In this document: positions 28,569 to 37,171 of the stretch, in pieces | Position numbering within the stretch: position 1 is the stretch's first letter | How the letters are laid out: each line of letters starts with the position of its first letter | NCBI GenBank assembly: GCA_029781135.1 | Contig: JAKOXH010000019.1 | Coordinates: 289,756-353,755 of the forward strand | Reading direction: 5' to 3' | Origin: Planctomycetota bacterium | Lineage (GTDB): Bacteria > Planctomycetota > Planctomycetia > Pirellulales > Lacipirellulaceae | DNA length: 64,000 bases | The notes under the pieces: model-generated | What the model was told of the DNA's origin: nothing | Seen by the model: the letters and a program-made list of their open reading frames with translations, nothing else | Database searches by the model: none | Position numbers and translations under genes: made by a program

Positions 28569-29747
28569 TCAGTTGCCTTGTGCTTCTGGCTCGTTATCGT
28601 TTCGACCGCCCATCAGCGCGAAGACTTTTTTCGCCACATCGTAATTGATGAACTGAATCGAGCCATCGCAAAAAGCCATGTGGAAGCCGGAGGGGTGGGC
28701 ACTGCCGAAGCGAAAGTTGTAGCTCACCCCGGGTCGATCCTGCAGTGGGGGAGTCTCCCAAAGTGGGTTGGCTTCCGAGTAAGCAAGTTCCTTCTTGGGC
28801 TTAATCTGCGAATACGTGTAACCGGCCATATCTCGGTCATGGCCCGTGTAAAGATTCTGATCGTCCGCCGAGTCTAGGCCATCCAAATAGTGATCGGAAT
28901 TGACGTATTTCTCGCCGACCATCGCCGTGTGGCTGGTACCATCGGTAATCTGTTGCAGTTTGATGGTGCTTCGGCCATAGGAAATTCCGGACTGAGGCAT
29001 ATTCACCCCCGGTGGCTCAAAGGGCCAATCGTAGGTCGTGTCACCCTGAGTGAGCGAAACGGGACCGTCATTCTGGAAAGTATCGAATGGGTTTACATTG
29101 CCGCAATTCACGCGATAATCGCCCCGCGCAACAACGCAACTGCCTGCCGCGCACGACGAAATGTTGATGGAGAGCGTGCCGTCCTCAAACGGATAGGCCA
29201 TTGCCGGTCGGCGCGAAGGACAATTGAACACGGGCACCGGGGTCGCGACCGCGGCTTTCATCGCGGCTTCCTTGGCGGCCACGTTGGTAATCCCTTGCCC
29301 CGCCGCTCGAATCGCCGACTCCTCCATGTAGCCGATCACGTTATAGACCCAACCACCCGGCTGATCGGGACCGTATCCGCGGTCCGGGTCACCCTGCCAG
29401 CGCCACGTCCAACCGTTGGAGGGCAGAAACTTCTGGGTGGACTCGTGATTGAGAAACGCCAGGCCGATCTGCTTGAGGTTGTTCTGGCACTGGCTCCGCC
29501 GCGCCGCTTCGCGTGCGGCCTGAATCGCGGGCAAGAGCAGCGCCACCAAGATCCCGATGATGGCGATCACCACCAGCAACTCGACCAGCGTAAAGCCATG
29601 CAGAGAAGTAGGTCCGCCGAGCCGAGGCCAACGATTTCGTTGGGCCGCTCGGCTCGCGGCCCCCACATAGCTAAAGCCGCGCCGTCGTCCATCGACGTTA
29701 GTTGCCGATCGCCAAGCACGCTGCTCCGACGAACTAATCGTGCACAT
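28569..29747 (-). CDS. DUF1559 pseudopilin-like protein (GDPDRG subgroup), about 392 aa, unusual leader
   Basis: [40 protein letters not shown] and [14 protein letters not shown] (H-X9-DG) identify the family. The start is uncertain: ATG at 29747 gives about 50 residues before the prepilin site, while an ATG at 29852 overlaps the upstream gene's stop as ATGA and gives 86. In both cases the leader contains residues encoded by a palindromic repeat (29610-29668), which is abnormal. It follows a close paralogue (29849-30865) in the same direction and is the last gene of the set lipoprotein, DUF1559, DUF1559. Confidence 0.85.
   Translation of the reverse strand: MCTISSSEQRAWRSATNVDGRRRGFSYVGAASRAAQRNRWPRLGGPTSLHGFTLVELLVVIAIIGILVALLLPAIQAAREAARRSQCQNNLKQIGLAFLNHESTQKFLPSNGWTWRWQGDPDRGYGPDQPGGWVYNVIGYMEESAIRAAGQGITNVAAKEAAMKAAVATPVPVFNCPSRRPAMAYPFEDGTLSINISSCAAGSCVVARGDYRVNCGNVNPFDTFQNDGPVSLTQGDTTYDWPFEPPGVNMPQSGISYGRSTIKLQQITDGTSHTAMVGEKYVNSDHYLDGLDSADDQNLYTGHDRDMAGYTYSQIKPKKELAYSEANPLWETPPLQDRPGVSYNFRFGSAHPSGFHMAFCDGSIQFINYDVAKKVFALMGGRNDNEPEAQGN
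29610..29668. repeat. Palindromic repeat inside a DUF1559 leader region
   Basis: Arms CGAGCCGAGGCCAACGA (29618-29634) and TCGTTGGGCCGCTCGGCTCG (29637-29656) form a strong hairpin. It lies in frame in the N-terminal extension of the gene at 28569-29747 and codes for about 20 residues ([18 protein letters not shown]). Confidence 0.75.
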
Positions 29748-29848
29748 TGTTATTGGCCCAATTCTAAAAAAGGAAGTAGCTAATAAGACCGTCAGTAAAT
29801 TCCCAATTTGCAAATAAACCTCGCACCCCGCGCTCGCCATTGTGCCGA

Positions 29849-30865
29849 TCATTCCTCGCTTACCGGCAAATTGTCATCGCGCCCGCCAAGTAGGGCAAAG
29901 ATTCTGTAGTCAATGTCATAGCCGATGGCTCGCACGGAGCCGTCGCAAAAAGCCATGTGAATTGCCGACACGTGGGCGCTGCCGAAGCGATACTTGCCGG
30001 GATCCAATCCCGGGCGATCTTGAAACGGCGCGAACGCATGAAAAACGTTATCTACGAATGGTTTCGTTCGGCCCCGCGACTGCTGATACGTGTAACCGTT
30101 CATATCTTGATCGTGCCCCACGAATAGCGATTGGTCGTCGTAGGGAGAAAGGCCGTCCAAATAGTGGTCGGGGTTCTTATATTTCTCGCCGACCATGACC
30201 GTTTGGCTGGTGCCATCGGTAACTTGGGATGCACGCACTTTGCTGCGCTGATAAGAAATACCGCTTTGTACGGTGGGAAGATACCAGCTGTACTTGAGCG
30301 CCGCCGTATAGCTTTCGGGACCGGCCTCGTCGCTGTTGTTCATATTGCCACTGTTCACCTGATAGTCGCTGCGGGCGAGCACGCAACTGCCTTCCGTACA
30401 CGATTTTAGGTTGTTGGCCAGATATCCGTTATTCGCCATGGGGAAGGAAATCGCTGGCCGACGCGTCGGGCAGTTGAAGGCGGGAATCGGTGTGCCGACG
30501 GCGGCTTTCATGGCCGCTTCCTTGGCGGTTGGATTCGTCAAACCACGACCGGCGTCGCGGATCGCCGATTCTTCCATGAACGCGATGATATTGTATGCCC
30601 AACCACCGGGCTGGTCCTCATCGTAGCCGCGATCTGGATCGCCTTGCCAGCGCCAGCCCCAACCGCTGGTGGGATAGTATTTATAGGTTGATTCGTGACC
30701 GAGGAACGCCAAACCAATCTGCTTGAGGTTATTCTGGCATTGGCTGCGGCGGGCGGCCTCGCGGGCGGCTTGAATCGCCGGCAACAGCAACGCCACCAAA
30801 ATGCCAATAATGGCGATGACGACCAGTAGTTCAACCAGCGTAAAAGCGGAACGAAAACGTCGCAT
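29849..30865 (-). CDS. DUF1559 pseudopilin-like protein (GDPDRG subgroup), 338 aa
   Basis: Short basic leader MRRFRSA, then [40 protein letters not shown]; and [20 protein letters not shown] (H-X9-DG) near the end. ATG at 30865 follows AGGA by 6 nt. It starts 11 bp after the stop of the EF-hand lipoprotein gene (30877-31506), so the two should be cotranscribed and probably translationally linked. It is very similar to the next gene downstream, pointing to a recent tandem duplication. Confidence 0.94.
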   Translation of the reverse strand: MRRFRSAFTLVELLVVIAIIGILVALLLPAIQAAREAARRSQCQNNLKQIGLAFLGHESTYKYYPTSGWGWRWQGDPDRGYDEDQPGGWAYNIIAFMEESAIRDAGRGLTNPTAKEAAMKAAVGTPIPAFNCPTRRPAISFPMANNGYLANNLKSCTEGSCVLARSDYQVNSGNMNNSDEAGPESYTAALKYSWYLPTVQSGISYQRSKVRASQVTDGTSQTVMVGEKYKNPDHYLDGLSPYDDQSLFVGHDQDMNGYTYQQSRGRTKPFVDNVFHAFAPFQDRPGLDPGKYRFGSAHVSAIHMAFCDGSVRAIGYDIDYRIFALLGGRDDNLPVSEE

Positions 30866-30876
30866 GTTGATTCCTG

Positions 30877-31506
30877 TTAATCGCGCAGGATAAGTTGCAT
30901 CCCATCTTCCGACACGGCGTCTTGCACGGGCGACACCTCAAATCCCAAAGTCGTCGACTCCGCACTATTATATTTAGCCGGGATCTTCACCTTGGGCGAT
31001 TCCACCACCGCCCGATAATAGCCCACGCGCAATCCCGGTGGACTCAGACCTTCCACCCGCGGCATGGCGTAGCCATCCGACATCAGTTCGCTGGTCGCCG
31101 GCTCGACCAGGCCTTCCAAAAAGAACTCGGGCACTAATGTCAACTTGCCGCTCGTAAGCGGCTGACCCTTGTAAACGACGCGCACTTGCGCCGTGGAAAC
31201 GCCGATCCGCATCTTTTTATAAATCGCGAAGCGAGCGATCAATTCATCGCGGCTCAAGGAACCGTTCTTGTCGGTATCGATTGCCTTCGCTCCCCAGGCC
31301 AAACCCGGCGCGCCCGCCAACTCGGCCTTATCGAGCGATTTATCGCCGTTCTTGTCGAGTTTGGCCAGCACCGCATCGGCGAAGCCTTCGGGATTCCACG
31401 ACGGAGCAGCCACACGCGAGGGCGTATTGCTGCATCCCAACGCAACGGCGACCACTATTCCGGCGATCGCCGACCAGATATTCCCGCCACGCATGATTCG
31501 AATCAT
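30877..31506 (-). CDS. EF-hand PAKYN lipoprotein, 209 aa
   Basis: A hydrophobic segment ends in [10 protein letters not shown] (lipobox, Cys at about 25). Two EF-hand-like calcium loops follow: [13 protein letters not shown] and [13 protein letters not shown]. The C-terminal half is transthyretin-like: [40 protein letters not shown] and YNS, giving the PAKYN motif. The start at 31506 gives exactly the same length, 209 residues, as the paralogue at 35950-36579; ATG codons at 31494 and 31542 are alternatives, and the long frame to 31860 runs into repeats. Likely membrane-anchored, calcium-binding, and linked to the DUF1559 gene 11 bp downstream. Confidence 0.87.
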   Translation of the reverse strand: MIRIMRGGNIWSAIAGIVVAVALGCSNTPSRVAAPSWNPEGFADAVLAKLDKNGDKSLDKAELAGAPGLAWGAKAIDTDKNGSLSRDELIARFAIYKKMRIGVSTAQVRVVYKGQPLTSGKLTLVPEFFLEGLVEPATSELMSDGYAMPRVEGLSPPGLRVGYYRAVVESPKVKIPAKYNSAESTTLGFEVSPVQDAVSEDGMQLILRD

Positions 31507-31708
31507 TCCCCGGAATCGAGTAGTTGAACAAGCGAACCGCATCCCCACGCTGGCACAAACCGCGGGCGTGGCAGGCCCGTCGCCTTCGTCCCAACCTTCC
31601 CCGCAACTTGCCCGCGGGGCGATGCGAGAAGAGCAGCGAACAAACGCAAGATGATATGCGTCAGAATAGTCGAAAAACGGAAAATCCGCAACGAAAGCGA
31701 CGCGGCCG

Positions 31709-31892
31709 CTGGGCCGGTCAGTGATTGAAGTTAGAGAAACTTGTGGGAGGGGTCTCCGACCCCGATGGGAGGTCGCACTTCCAGCCGTTCGCGAAGTTCG
31801 CGCGAAATGCGAGGACGGCTTGAAGTACGAGTCCGCATCGGCGTCGGAGACCTTCCACAAGTTGTTCGAAACTCAATAACTGATTAGCCCGG
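31709..31892. mobile_element. MITE-like element, copy C (about 184 bp), diverged
   Basis: Left end GGGCCGGTCAGTGATTGAAG and right end CTCAATAACTGATTAGCCCG are reverse complements of each other with a few mismatches and match copies A and B. The core, like copy B, has CTTGTGGGAGGGGTCTCCGA and GGCGTCGGAGACCTTCCACA. No clear target duplication remains, so it is older. Confidence 0.78.
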
Positions 31893-32116
31893 GACGTAAT
31901 TTCTCGAATAAACCTGCTGGCTTGCCGCTGACCCCCGCAAAATGGTGCTAATTTGAAAATTCAATTGCTGGCCTTGTTCGGCCGTGTTAAATATCTATTT
32001 ATGGGCGATTATTGCCGAAATTTGCCGGCAGAGGCCCGTCGGTCCCCTGCCAAGAACAGAGGCGGCTGTCCGAATACGAGGCTGCGTTTAGCCAGCCGCA
32101 AACCCGATCCACCGAA

Positions 32117-32144
32117 AGTGCCGCTGCTGGCTTGTCCAGCTGTG
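32117..32144. repeat. CTGCTGGCTTGTCCAGC repeat
   Basis: AGTGCCGCTGCTGGCTTGTC then CAGCTGTG is one arm of the repeat seen in full at 58658-58731. Found just upstream of the DUF1559 gene at 32241. Confidence 0.65.
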
Positions 32145-32240
32145 TGGCGCGGTTACGCGGGTGGCCCTGCCGGACCAGCCGGCCGTGGCAGCAGACGGGC
32201 TTGCTCCCGAACATGGGACAGAACGGATGGTGAATCAAGC

Positions 32241-33305
32241 ATGAAGACCAAGTCGGGCCAGCGTATTTCAACGGCATTTACGCTCGTCGAACTGCTTGTG
32301 GTGATTGCCATTATCGGCATCCTGGTGGCGCTCTTGTTGCCGGCGATTCAAGCGGCTCGCGAAGCGGCCCGGCGGAACCAGTGTCAGAACAACCTCAAGC
32401 AGTTGGGAATCGCGACTCAACTGTTCCACGACACGAACAAATTTTTGCCCTCGGCCGGCTGGGGCGACTGGTGGGTCGGCTGCCCCGACCAGGGCATGGG
32501 TGAAAGCCAACCGGGCAGTTGGGCCTATCAATTGCTGGGGTTCATCGAAGAATCTTCCCGGGCCGGTGTTGGCCAGGGTTTCAAATGCGGGGATCCGGCT
32601 TCCAAGGACGCGATTGGCCGAATGATTGCGACTCCTATCTCCGTCTTCTATTGTCCGTCACGCCGATCGGTCAAAGGCTATCCGTACACGAATACGAATA
32701 GCAATAACTTCACCCCGCCGCCGGTGATGGCCAAGAGTGACTATGCCTGCAATGTGGGCAGTCTGGGAAGTGTCGGCCTGGGAACGGACACGGGACCTGC
32801 CACGCTCGACAAGGCATCCACCTACACGTGGCGATTTTCTGGCCCGGTATTTGTCGCCAGTAGCCGGATTGTAGCGGGGTGGGCTCCCGGTACTGGAATG
32901 AACGGCGTCGTTTTCCAACGTAGCACAATAAGCCTATCTCAAATTACCGACGGTACCTCCCACACGTACCTCTACGGCGAAAAGAATTTGAATGTCAATT
33001 CCTATGAAACGGGCGATGCCGGCAACGACGATCAGAGCATGTACAACGGCTACGATCGCGACAACATTCGTTCAACCTGGATTCTCATCTCGGCCGCCGG
33101 AACTGTTTACGGCGACACGCCGGTGCCCGATACGCCGGGCGGCGATTACACGTGGCAATTTGGTGGCCCCCATCCGGGCGGCTGGATGGCAGTTTTATGC
33201 GACGGCTCGGTCCATTTCTTCTCCTACGATATGGCCCCGCTGAATCACTCCCGCTTGGGCAACCGCCGCGATGGCGAAGTCATCGACGGCAGCGTCATTC
33301 AGTAG
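32241..33305 (+). CDS. DUF1559 pseudopilin-like protein (GDPDRG-like subgroup), 354 aa
   Basis: Leader [12 protein letters not shown] then [40 protein letters not shown] is the diverged form of the GDPDRG segment; [20 protein letters not shown] holds the H-X9-DG motif. ATG 32241 is chosen because it gives the normal leader length, and GGATGG lies upstream; the open frame to 31953 adds 96 residues of repeat-coded sequence. No lipoprotein gene adjoins; the next gene is a PEP-CTERM protein after 524 bp of repeats. Confidence 0.92.
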   Translation: MKTKSGQRISTAFTLVELLVVIAIIGILVALLLPAIQAAREAARRNQCQNNLKQLGIATQLFHDTNKFLPSAGWGDWWVGCPDQGMGESQPGSWAYQLLGFIEESSRAGVGQGFKCGDPASKDAIGRMIATPISVFYCPSRRSVKGYPYTNTNSNNFTPPPVMAKSDYACNVGSLGSVGLGTDTGPATLDKASTYTWRFSGPVFVASSRIVAGWAPGTGMNGVVFQRSTISLSQITDGTSHTYLYGEKNLNVNSYETGDAGNDDQSMYNGYDRDNIRSTWILISAAGTVYGDTPVPDTPGGDYTWQFGGPHPGGWMAVLCDGSVHFFSYDMAPLNHSRLGNRRDGEVIDGSVIQ

Positions 33306-33331
33306 CCGCGTCGCTCCGGGTAGTGGCCATC

Positions 33332-33484
33332 GCCTCGCCGCTGGCTCGGGGTTAAACGAGTATGCGGTATCGATGGTGGGCGGTTCCCACCCTACCGCTG
33401 GTCGTCTAGCCCGGAGCCAACGGCGACGGAGCGGCGGCACATTACCTCGGGCGTCTCGCCTCGCCGCTGGCTCGGCATTAAACG
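33332..33484. repeat. Diverged double copy of the GGAGCCAACGGCGAC palindrome
   Basis: GCCTCGCCGCTGGCTCGGGG and TTAAACG (33332-33358) is one half; AGCCCGGAGCCAACGGCGAC (about 33408) to CGCCGCTGGCTCGGCATTAA and ACG (33484) makes a complete one. Between them GGTGGGCGGTTCCCACC forms a small hairpin. Same family as 19845-19917 and 40735-40807. The rest of the gap up to 33829 shows nothing else. Confidence 0.75.
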
Positions 33485-33829
33485 AACCGTGCCGCGCGGC
33501 GATCGATAATTCGCCCACTTGGGGATTGTAACGCACATTTCCCCAAGCCATAATCAAGCCCGTACTTGGCGGATTGCTTACTTTCCTTTTGTCGAGTCGA
33601 TCTAACGATTCAAGAACGCGACCCGTGAGAAACTCATTTCTCGCCGTTGTCGCGTTGGCCATTGCGGACGTGCGTTGTTGCGTCCCTCTGGGCGGTTGCT
33701 GCTGTCCTCCCGTGCCTGTCGTTTGGGAATGAATCCGCGCGTGGCGGCGACGAGCAACATCGCCCGCATATTATCGTGGTGCCGTTGGGCCAGTGCGCCG
33801 CGATTCACTCCATCCACATAAGGTGCATC

Positions 33830-34861
33830 ATGGTAGTCAATACTTCGACGAGTTGGGCGCGAAACTTGGGCAATACGGCAATGGTCGCCATCCTCGCGGC
33901 GATATTCGCGATTTTTTCGGGGGCACAGGCAGTTGCCGAGCCCGCCCGCAATATCACCATCGACGGCCAGTTTGGCGATTGGGCCGCCGTGCCTTCCCAC
34001 ACCGACCCTGTTGACGATCAGCACGATACCGACCACTCCGGCCAGTTCGATACGCCGGCCTACGTCTATCATCCGGATGTTGACGTGTTGGAATACAAAT
34101 TCGCCCACGACGCCAACAATTTGTACGCCTATTTCAAGGCCACCGGGTCGATCGGCCGCACGCAACAGCAATCGGGCAACTTACGCGCCGGCCGCTACTA
34201 CGTGATCGTGACGATCGATGTCGATAACAACGACAACACCGGTTACTGGCTGCACGAAGGCGGCTACTATCCCACGTCGCGCGGTTACGACATGAACATG
34301 GAACTCGAATTCTACGACGGCACCTGGAACACCGGCCACTACCTGAGCCACGATGCGCTCACCACGGCCGACCTCAACCAAGACACGCTGAACCTGACCA
34401 GTGGCGCGTGGACCAGCGGAAACGATGGACCGTACACGCCCGGCTTCGTGGATGTGGCCGCCGGCAATTACGATAACTACACCCAGTGGGTCTACCAAAA
34501 CGACGGCAAGATCATGTTGGTGCGCGACAAGGGGCCAGTGGTGCCGGGCATTATGTCGATGGCGATTTCCCCGGACGGGCACGAAATCGAGTTCTGTGCG
34601 CCGTTCAAGGGATTTCTCAACAACTCCAGCGGCGTGCCCAACATGGCCTTGGGGAAAACGATCGATATCTCGATGTCGCTCGAGGCCAGCGGCGAGATGT
34701 TTGCCGCGAGCGGCACGAACGGCACCTGGGCCAGCGACACGACTGCTCCGATCAACGGCTATGTGCTGGAAATTCCCGAGCCGACGACGGCGATGCTCCT
34801 GATTTTGGCTGGCGCCATCAAGGCATTGCCGCGGCGCGGACGCAAACGGATGGCGTTCTAG
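33830..34861 (+). CDS. PEP-CTERM exported protein, 343 aa, unknown function
   Basis: A signal peptide (NTAMVAILAAIFAIFSGAQA) precedes a domain starting ITIDGQFGDWAAVPSHTDPV, which is the opening of a DOMON/CBM9-like or 'DUF1083' sandwich (the 'IDGxxxDW' signature). Residues 60-310 look like one carbohydrate-binding fold. The end IPEPTTAMLLILAGAIKALP plus RRGRKR is a PEP-CTERM signal. No dockerin-like loop is present. ATG at 33830 follows AAGGTG; the frame to 33647 is open but gives no signal peptide at its start. It is followed directly by a hairpin at 34869-34920. Confidence 0.82.
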   Translation: MVVNTSTSWARNLGNTAMVAILAAIFAIFSGAQAVAEPARNITIDGQFGDWAAVPSHTDPVDDQHDTDHSGQFDTPAYVYHPDVDVLEYKFAHDANNLYAYFKATGSIGRTQQQSGNLRAGRYYVIVTIDVDNNDNTGYWLHEGGYYPTSRGYDMNMELEFYDGTWNTGHYLSHDALTTADLNQDTLNLTSGAWTSGNDGPYTPGFVDVAAGNYDNYTQWVYQNDGKIMLVRDKGPVVPGIMSMAISPDGHEIEFCAPFKGFLNNSSGVPNMALGKTIDISMSLEASGEMFAASGTNGTWASDTTAPINGYVLEIPEPTTAMLLILAGAIKALPRRGRKRMAF

Positions 34862-34868
34862 TCACAGA

Positions 34869-34920
34869 GGGGGACACGCACATTTTGCTCCGAATACTCC
34901 GCAAAATGAGCTAGTCCCCC
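34869..34920. terminator. Hairpin between convergent genes, possible terminator
   Basis: GGGGGAC (34869-34875) pairs with GTCCCCC (34914-34920), and inside it CATTTTGC pairs with GCAAAATG. It begins 7 bp after the stop of the PEP-CTERM gene and faces the end of the DUF1559 gene at 34950. No clear T run follows, so it could be just another repeat. Confidence 0.55.
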
Positions 34921-34949
34921 GACAATTCGCTCCGCAACAGCTCGCGGAC

Positions 34950-35972
34950 TTATTGCGCATTCGGATCGGCGACGACGCCATCGCGCCGGTTGCCCAGCGA
35001 TTTGTGAATGGCCGGATCGATGTCGTAGCTCACGACCTGGATGGAGCCATCGCACATGGCCATGTGGAAACCGCCGGGATGCACGCTGCCAAATGTCTTC
35101 GATTCGAGCCCCGGAGTATCTTGCCTGGGACGGTAACTCGTTAAGTGACAGGTATCGTTATCGAAGCCTACGAATGCGCCATCGTCGTCGTCGTTGGGTG
35201 GTTGGAGGTTCGGTGGCTGATAGTCGTCGCCATAATTATCGGGGTCGAGGTGTTTTTCGCCCATCAAATAGGTGTTCGAGGTTCCATCCGTCACCGCGGA
35301 TGCTTTCAATTCGCTATGCTGGATGATTACGCCAGTAAGTTTCTTTGTGAGCCAAGTGTATTGGGGCAACTCGGCCTGTTGTAGTGTGCCCGGCCCTTCC
35401 ACTGCTTCAGTAATCGCATCGCCCGCATTGGCGGCGTAGTCGGACTTAGTAACTTTTTCGACCGGAGACTTCGCGTTGTAGGGGTAACCAACGAAATAGA
35501 ACGGGTAGAGCCGAGCGGGCCGGCGCGAGGGACAGTTGAAGATTCCTACCAACGTTTGGCAACGTTGGGTAATTGCCTGTTTCTTTTGGATCGTGGTCTC
35601 ATCCAGGCCCTTGCCCAGATCATAGACCGCTTGCTCTTCAATATAGGGCAGGATGTTATAACCCCAGCCACCATGTTGCCGGAGTCCAAAACCACGGTCC
35701 GGGTCGCCCCACCAGTTCCACCCCCAACCGGCCGTCGGGTAATGCTTATGAGTCGCTTCATGGAGCAGCATGCCCAGGGCAAGTTGTTTCAATTGGTTCG
35801 CACATTGGTTGCGTCGAGCCGCCTCGCGCGCCGCTTGTATTGCCGGGAGCAACAGCGCCACCAAGATACCGATAATCGCGATGACCACAAGTAATTCCAC
35901 GAGCGTGAACGCCGAACGATCGCGCACGTGCGCACTTTTCACGGGAACGTTATTGAGCAATGTCGAACGCAA
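34950..35972 (-). CDS. DUF1559 pseudopilin-like protein (GDPDRG subgroup), 340 aa, TTG start
   Basis: [40 protein letters not shown] and [20 protein letters not shown] (H-X9-DG) define it. The start is set at a TTG (35972) since a full AGGAGAG (35985-35979) stands 6 nt upstream; the GTG at 36005 has nothing comparable. With this start the gene overlaps the end of the EF-hand lipoprotein gene (35950-36579) by 23 bp, so translation of the two is likely coupled. Convergent to the PEP-CTERM gene. Confidence 0.92.
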   Translation of the reverse strand: MRSTLLNNVPVKSAHVRDRSAFTLVELLVVIAIIGILVALLLPAIQAAREAARRNQCANQLKQLALGMLLHEATHKHYPTAGWGWNWWGDPDRGFGLRQHGGWGYNILPYIEEQAVYDLGKGLDETTIQKKQAITQRCQTLVGIFNCPSRRPARLYPFYFVGYPYNAKSPVEKVTKSDYAANAGDAITEAVEGPGTLQQAELPQYTWLTKKLTGVIIQHSELKASAVTDGTSNTYLMGEKHLDPDNYGDDYQPPNLQPPNDDDDGAFVGFDNDTCHLTSYRPRQDTPGLESKTFGSVHPGGFHMAMCDGSIQVVSYDIDPAIHKSLGNRRDGVVADPNAQ

Positions 35973-36579
35973 TTGGATCTCTCCTATTCGGGAACACGTC
36001 CGCACTCAGAATGGAATTGGAATTGTACTTGGCCGGCAAGGTCTCTCGCCCGCCCTGAAGCTGCGATAACTCGACACGATAGTAGCCGCACTGCATTACG
36101 CCAATCGATTTCTGTCCCTCGGCAGTCATCTCGGCCCCGCCTTGCGTATCGGTCACTCCAGTAGCTGCTTTGACGACATCGCCGAGGAAAGATTCCGGAA
36201 TGAACTTAACCTGCACGTTCGCCACGGGTTGGCCGGCCCGTGTAATCCAACAGTAGGTCGCTACCGCTCCCACCCTGCCGGCCGTCCACTCGTCGACCTT
36301 TGCGCCGATTTCCTCGGCCGACAGTTTCTGGTCGCCGTTCTTGTCGAGCTTTTTAAGATCGGCCAAGAGGGCGGGGCTGGCCGCCAGTTCCTTGGCGTCG
36401 AGCAGTTGGTTATGATCGGTATCTAGTTGAGCCAGGGCTTGTTCGCCAAGGGCCTTGGCATCGTACTTAGGTGGGTTGTACCGCGCCGGCGAACGCGAGC
36501 AACCCATCATTAGGACGATGGTGGCAACGACTGCCCCGGCGTTGAACCACGCTCGCATGAGCATTTCGATCCGTTTCAT
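35950..36579 (-). CDS. EF-hand PAKYN lipoprotein, 209 aa
   Basis: [15 protein letters not shown] then [15 protein letters not shown], a lipobox with Cys27. Two EF-hand-like loops: [13 protein letters not shown] and [13 protein letters not shown]. The C-terminal half is a transthyretin-like domain ([34 protein letters not shown]) ending with [15 protein letters not shown], the PAKYN motif. ATG 36579 has AAGGA about 10 nt upstream. Same length and order of parts as 30877-31506; both precede a DUF1559 gene, here with overlap. Probably exported, lipid-anchored and calcium-dependent in structure. The function of the pair is unknown. Confidence 0.9.
   Translation of the reverse strand: MKRIEMLMRAWFNAGAVVATIVLMMGCSRSPARYNPPKYDAKALGEQALAQLDTDHNQLLDAKELAASPALLADLKKLDKNGDQKLSAEEIGAKVDEWTAGRVGAVATYCWITRAGQPVANVQVKFIPESFLGDVVKAATGVTDTQGGAEMTAEGQKSIGVMQCGYYRVELSQLQGGRETLPAKYNSNSILSADVFPNRRDPIAFDIAQ
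35979..35985 (-). promoter_or_regulatory. Shine-Dalgarno deciding a TTG start
   Basis: AGGAGAG on the minus strand, inside the last codons of the lipoprotein gene, 6 nt before the TTG at 35972. It is one of the best ribosome binding sites in the window and fixes the start of the DUF1559 gene. Confidence 0.75.
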
Positions 36580-36799
36580 AAGGGGAACATCCTTCGCAAG
36601 ACGTATTCGCTGGGTGCAGTGTAGCAGGGCGGAATCGTTTTGTGCCAGTCGTTTCGTGGGACATTCATGGCCCGTTGAACACGGGGGCAGGCACGCTCGC
36701 GAGATAGCAAATTCCCGATGTTTTCGTCGACGGACCGCGAGCCAGTCCCCTTTTTCAACAGGCGTTTAGCGCAGGCAAGATAAGCTGCCCATTTGGCGA

Positions 36800-36931
36800 T
36801 TAGTATGTGGGTTGAGCCAATAATTCGCCCTGGCGAATGACCGGCATGCCGTTCGTCCGCTTCTCGGTCCGGAAAACACCGCGTTCAGGCCGCAACTTCA
36901 ATTCCAATCCCCTACCTGGCGGTTGCGGGAG
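36800..36931 (-). pseudogene. Possible remnant of a gene 3' end (43 aa)
   Basis: On the minus strand a short frame between an in-frame TAG (36932-36934) and TAA (36800-36802) reads LPQPPGRGLELKLRPERGVF and then RTEKRTNGMPVIRQGELLAQ PTY. It has the look of a true protein C-terminus rather than random translation, but there is no start, and a palindromic element (36950-37089) lies right upstream. I do not recognise the parent family. Confidence 0.35.
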
Positions 36932-36949
36932 CTAGCGCGGTCTCAACTA

Positions 36950-37089
36950 AGAGGCGATCCGAAAAATGTCTGGGAGAGGACCGTCCCCATTTCGCCGGAC
37001 CTGTCCCGAGTTTCGCCTGGAACAATGGTGACTGCCCCCGGGGCGCCGGCGAAATAGGGACAGTCCCCGACACTTTTCGGATAGCCTCT
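36950..37089. repeat. Enlarged copy (140 bp) of the 63-bp palindrome
   Basis: The outer arms AGAGGCGATCCGAAAAATGT and GACACTTTTCGGATAGCCTC plus T match the 63-bp family. Inside lies an added stem: CCCATTTCGCCGG paired with CCGGCGAAATAGGG, and a loop of about 50 bp. It fills most of the gap before the MFS gene. Confidence 0.85.
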
Positions 37090-37171
37090 AAGTTGCGGCC
37101 AAGCATATCCAACGGCCGCACCACAATTTACAATACCATCCGCTCGACAAAATTGCGAGGAAACCGGAATC

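Larger units (their letters stand above)
31507..32240. other. Repeat-filled intergenic region
   Basis: No gene is supported. It contains the MITE-like copy C (31709-31892), a copy of the CTGCTGGCTTGTCCAGC repeat at about 32117-32144, and a C/G-rich stretch with several short palindromes. The open frame on the plus strand from 31953 to the DUF1559 start at 32241 is translation of these repeats. Confidence 0.6.

Noticed and set aside
31953..32240. N-terminal extension of the DUF1559 gene at 32241
   Set aside because: It is translation of intergenic repeats; the ATG at 32241 gives a normal prepilin leader.
24000..37100. CRISPR array, given the many repeats
   Set aside because: Repeats are palindromic, differ in family, and are not regularly spaced; no cas genes.
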